NCBI GenBank assembly: GCA_947307285.1
Contig: CAMZIS010000044.1
Coordinates: forward strand, 1-8,097
Direction of reading: 5' to 3'
Source: an uncultured Peptococcaceae bacterium
GTDB taxonomy: Bacteria; Bacillota; Dehalobacteriia; UBA4068
DNA: 8,097 nucleotides
Shown: positions 5,794-8,097 of the stretch, one piece after another
Layout of the letters: each line of letters starts with the position of its first letter
Numbering within the stretch: the stretch's first letter is position 1
Notes under the pieces: generated by a model
The model's input: only the letters and a program-made list of their open reading frames with translations
What the model was told of the DNA's origin: nothing
Databases searched by the model: none
Made by a program: the position numbers and the translations under genes

Positions 5794-7774
5794 TCAGAAC
5801 TGCGGCAAGACCACCCTGTTCAACCAGCTCACCGGGGCCAACCAGCACGTGGGCAATTTCCCCGGCGTCACGGTGGACCAGAAGATGGGCGAGGTGCGGG
5901 GCCAGAAGGACTGCCAGGTGGTTGATCTGCCCGGCGTCTATTCGCTGCGCCCTTATACCGGTGAAGAGGTGGTTACCCACGATTTTCTGGTGGACAGTCA
6001 CCCCGACGGCGTCATCAACATCGTGGACGCCACCAACATCGAGCGCAATCTCTACCTCACCCTGCAGCTGTTGGAGCTGCGCATACCCACGGTGCTGGCT
6101 CTGAACTTCATGGATGAGCTGACGGGCAACGGCGGCAGCGTGGATATCGAGGCCCTGTCTGAGGGTCTGGGCGTGCCGGTGGTGCCCATCTCCGCCGCCC
6201 GCAACGAAGGCGTGGATGAGCTGATCCGCTGCGTCACCCAGGCGGTGAAGAACGATATTCGCCCCGCTAAGGTGGACTTTTGCCCCTCCGGCCCGGTGCA
6301 CCGCTGCATACACGCGGTGTCCCACGTGGTGGAGGATCACGCCGAGCGCATGAAGGTCCCCGCCCGCTTCGCCGCCACCAATCTGGTGGGCGGCGACCCC
6401 AGGCTGGCGGAAAAGCTGGGCCTGAACGAAAACGAGCAGGAGCTGATCGAGCACAGCGTGCAGGAGATGATCAGCGAACGGGGCCTGGACCGGGTGGGCT
6501 GCCTGGCCTCTATGCGCTACGAATTCATCCTCGATCTGGTCCGCCGCACCTTCCGTAAACCCGAGGTAAGTAAAGAGCGCCAGCGCAGCGTGGCCATAGA
6601 CAAGATACTCACCCACCGCGTGTTCGCCATACCGGTGTTCATCGCCATCATGGGCCTGATCTTCTGGCTCACCTTCGGCGTGATCGGCGCCTGGCTCAGC
6701 GATTTGCTCAGCGCCGCCATCGACTGGCTGACCCTGCTGGCGGATAAGGGCCTTACCGCCTACGGACTGAACCCGGTGGTACACAGCCTTATCATCGACG
6801 GCGTTTTCGCCGGCGTGGGCAGCGTCCTTTCTTTCCTGCCCCTCATCGTCACCCTGTTCTTCTTCCTGTCCATTCTGGAAGACACGGGCTATATGGCCCG
6901 GGTGGCCTTCGTCATGGACAAGCTGCTGCGCGGCGTGGGCCTGAACGGACGCAGCTTCGTGCCCATGATCATCGGCTTCGGCTGCTCCGTGCCGGCCATC
7001 ATGGCCACCCGCACCCTGTCCTCGGAGCGGGACCGGCGGCTGACCATCCTGCTCACGCCCTTCATGAGCTGTTCGGCCAAAGTCCCCATCTACGCCGTGT
7101 TCTGCGCCGCTTTCTTCGTCCGCGGCAAAGCCCTGGTCATGTCCGGCCTCTACGTCTGCGGCATCGTCATGGGCATATTGGCGGCCCTGATCCTGGGCAA
7201 GACCGTGTTCCGCGAAAAGCCGGCCCCCTTCGTGATGGAGCTGCCCAATTACCGCTTCCCCTCCTGGAAGAGCATAGTGCTGCTGATGTGGGAAAAGGCC
7301 TACGATTTCCTGACCCGGGCCTTCACCATCATCTTCGTGGCTTCCATCATCATCTGGTTCCTGCAGACCTTCGATACCCGCCTCAATCTGGTGGCGGAAA
7401 GCAGTGAAAGCATCCTGGCCCAGCTGGGACAGCTGCTGGCTCCCGTGTTCAAGCCCATGGGCTACGGCGACTGGCGGGTGGTCACCTCGCTGGTCAGCGG
7501 CCTTATGGCCAAAGAGGCGGTGGTAGGCACCATGGGCGTGCTGCTGGGCTGCTCCGCTCAGGAGCTGTCCACGGCCCTGCCCGCCCTGTTCACCACCCAG
7601 TCCGCCCTGAGCTTCCTGGTTTTCGCCCTGCTCTACACCCCATGCTGCGCCGCCATCGCCACCATCCGCCACGAGTTTGATTCCGTGTGGCAGACCGTGC
7701 TGGTGGTGCTGGGACAGTGCGCCGTGGCCTGGCTGGTATCGCTGCTCGTCTACCGCATAGTGCTGCTGTTTTGA
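5771..7774 (+). CDS. feoB: ferrous iron transport protein B (GTPase-coupled Fe(II) permease)
   Basis: The 667-residue product carries an N-terminal G domain with G1 'GNQNCGKT' (7-14), G2 Thr34 in 'FPGVTV', G3 'DLPG' (52-55), G4 'NFMD' (112-115) and G5 'SAA' (141-143). A helical regulatory region (about 160-275) follows, then the polytopic membrane permease from about residue 283. The conserved Gate motifs are present: 'GFGCSVPAIMATRT' with Cys405, 'PFMSCSAKVPIY' with Cys434, and later 'MAKEAVVGTMGVL' and 'LLYTPCCAAIATIR' with Cys625-Cys626. All GTPase motifs look intact, so this should be active in cytoplasmic-membrane Fe(II) import. The protein ends soon after the last helix, without a long cytosolic C-terminal tail. 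The Cys in the G1 loop is a common Firmicute variant. It starts inside feoA (23-base overlap) with a GAGGAGGAAGAG ribosome site and is followed 11 bases later by the small Feo-associated gene. Confidence 0.97.
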   Translation: MILALVGNQNCGKTTLFNQLTGANQHVGNFPGVTVDQKMGEVRGQKDCQVVDLPGVYSLRPYTGEEVVTHDFLVDSHPDGVINIVDATNIERNLYLTLQLLELRIPTVLALNFMDELTGNGGSVDIEALSEGLGVPVVPISAARNEGVDELIRCVTQAVKNDIRPAKVDFCPSGPVHRCIHAVSHVVEDHAERMKVPARFAATNLVGGDPRLAEKLGLNENEQELIEHSVQEMISERGLDRVGCLASMRYEFILDLVRRTFRKPEVSKERQRSVAIDKILTHRVFAIPVFIAIMGLIFWLTFGVIGAWLSDLLSAAIDWLTLLADKGLTAYGLNPVVHSLIIDGVFAGVGSVLSFLPLIVTLFFFLSILEDTGYMARVAFVMDKLLRGVGLNGRSFVPMIIGFGCSVPAIMATRTLSSERDRRLTILLTPFMSCSAKVPIYAVFCAAFFVRGKALVMSGLYVCGIVMGILAALILGKTVFREKPAPFVMELPNYRFPSWKSIVLLMWEKAYDFLTRAFTIIFVASIIIWFLQTFDTRLNLVAESSESILAQLGQLLAPVFKPMGYGDWRVVTSLVSGLMAKEAVVGTMGVLLGCSAQELSTALPALFTTQSALSFLVFALLYTPCCAAIATIRHEFDSVWQTVLVVLGQCAVAWLVSLLVYRIVLLF

Positions 7775-7785
7775 GGGAGGCTGGC

Positions 7786-7977
7786 ATGAATCTCGCGACC
7801 TGGCTGGCCTTAGGCCTGCTGCTGTTCTGGCTTTTCCTGGTGCTGCGCCGCATCAAACGCAAAAAAGCCGCCGCCTTCGGCTGCGGCGGCGACTGCGGCA
7901 AATGTCTGGCCGGCTGCGCCTACCGCCGGCAGGAGGCAGGGGAGACAGCCGCATCGGACGGCGGCGATAAAGCCTGA
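7786..7977 (+). CDS. FeoB-associated Cys-rich membrane protein
   Basis: A 63-residue product: one hydrophobic helix (about residues 3-20), a basic stop-transfer stretch 'RRIKRKK' (21-27), then a cytoplasmic Cys cluster, Cys33-x3-Cys37-x2-Cys40-x3-Cys44 in 'FGCGGDCGKCLAGCAY', and a polar tail. This matches the FeoB-associated Cys-rich protein family found downstream of feoB in many Firmicutes. It may bind iron or another metal and perhaps fill a FeoC-like role; that is inference. GGAGG (7776-7780) is 5 bases before the ATG. It closes the feo operon. No convincing + strand terminator follows it. The codons for residues 26-35 contain a strong GC hairpin that looks like a terminator on the opposite strand. 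Confidence 0.88.
   Translation: MNLATWLALGLLLFWLFLVLRRIKRKKAAAFGCGGDCGKCLAGCAYRRQEAGETAASDGGDKA
7861..7890 (-). terminator. terminator-like hairpin on the strand opposite the small feo gene
   Basis: GCCGCCGC (7867-7874) pairs with GCGGCGGC (7883-7890) around an 8-base loop containing TTCG. On the - strand the stem is followed directly by six Ts (complement of 7861-7866) and TGCG. In shape it is a textbook rho-independent terminator for leftward transcription. It lies inside a coding region and could be a by-product of the Lys-Lys-Ala-Ala-Ala codons, so function is uncertain. Confidence 0.4.
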
Positions 7978-7993
7978 AAGCCCGCGTCCCGCC

Positions 7994-8022
7994 TTGACAA
8001 GGGCAGGTGATTGCGTTATAAT
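7994..8022 (+). promoter_or_regulatory. consensus sigma-A promoter of the tRNA gene
   Basis: TTGACA (7994-7999), a spacer of exactly 17 bases, then TATAAT (8017-8022): both hexamers match consensus fully, as expected for a stable-RNA promoter. Initiation near 8028-8030 gives a leader of about 42 bases before the tRNA. Confidence 0.9.
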
Positions 8023-8042
8023 ATCTTTCGCTTGATTTATCG

Positions 8043-8062
8043 GGGCAGGCTCCTGCCTGCCC
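8043..8062 (+). other. GC-rich hairpin in the tRNA leader
   Basis: GGGCAGGC (8043-8050) and GCCTGCCC (8055-8062) form a perfect 8-bp stem with a TCCT loop, ending 8 bases before the tRNA. The following bases, GGGCATAT, are not T-rich, so it is not an intrinsic terminator. It may shape 5' processing of the precursor tRNA or stabilise the leader. Confidence 0.6.
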
Positions 8063-8070
8063 GGGCATAT

Positions 8071-8097
8071 GGGGGTGTGGCTCAGTTGGGAGAGCGC
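8071..8097 (+). tRNA. tRNA gene, 5' part only (perhaps tRNA-Ala)
   Basis: The 27 visible bases fit tRNA positions 1-27. The acceptor arm is GGGGGTG (8071-8077), then T8 and G9, D-stem GCTC (8080-8083), D-loop AGTTGGGA, D-stem GAGC (8092-8095), G26 and the first anticodon-stem base. The anticodon, T-arm and 3' acceptor strand are outside the window. The 5' GGGGGTG together with AGTTGGGAGAGCGC resembles bacterial tRNA-Ala genes, but identity cannot be settled without the anticodon. A consensus promoter lies just upstream. Confidence 0.85.

Noticed and set aside
5744..7672. A 642-codon open frame on the - strand opposite feoB
   Set aside because: Its translation is Gly/Gln/His/Ala-rich without domains or helices. 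It exactly shadows a well-conserved feoB, and such frames are common opposite GC-rich genes. No ribosome site or promoter supports it.
1..8097. CRISPR arrays, insertion sequences, phage genes or integration at the tRNA
   Set aside because: No regularly spaced repeats, transposase or integrase motifs seen. The tRNA 3' end, where integration would show, is outside the window.

Overview
This window looks like chromosomal DNA from a GC-rich Gram-positive-type bacterium (Firmicutes/Bacillota, plausibly a Clostridia or Negativicutes lineage). The clues are strong AGGAGG-type ribosome binding sites, near-consensus sigma-A promoters, a feoA-feoB pair followed by a small Cys-rich Feo-associated membrane protein, and YhgE/Pip-family membrane proteins. 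This placement is an inference from gene content; I cannot assign a genus. The window is densely coded, and no gene-free stretch exceeds about 150 bases.

Region 1 (about 1-3833, + strand) is the end of an operon. It holds the C-terminal part of one YhgE/Pip-type membrane protein (open at the left window edge), a small two-helix membrane protein, and a complete 717-residue YhgE/Pip paralogue. The genes overlap by 1 and 32 bases, so they are probably translationally coupled. A rho-independent terminator overlaps the last codons and stop of the third gene. The two large proteins share the same C-terminal membrane architecture and signature segments and may work as a pair. Their function is unknown.

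Region 2 (3873-5460) holds two unrelated genes. A PhzF-family isomerase-like gene on the - strand converges on region 1 and has its own good promoter. Diverging from it on the + strand is a membrane-anchored protein carrying an Mrr-type (PD-(D/E)xK) nuclease domain.

Region 3 (5466-7977, + strand) is a ferrous-iron uptake operon: promoter, a DtxR/IdeR-like operator over the transcription start, feoA, feoB and a 63-residue Feo-associated Cys-rich protein. The likely logic is repression when iron is replete and Fe(II) import when iron is scarce. FeoB is the GTPase-coupled permease; FeoA and the small protein are accessories.

Region 4 (7994-8097) is an exact-consensus sigma-A promoter, a short leader with a strong GC hairpin, and the 5' part of a tRNA gene cut by the window end.

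I see no mobile element, CRISPR array or clear defence island. The least ordinary items are the tandem YhgE pair with its small partner, the membrane-tethered Mrr-domain protein, the iron box, a terminator-shaped hairpin on the strand opposite the small feo gene, and the hairpin in the tRNA leader.
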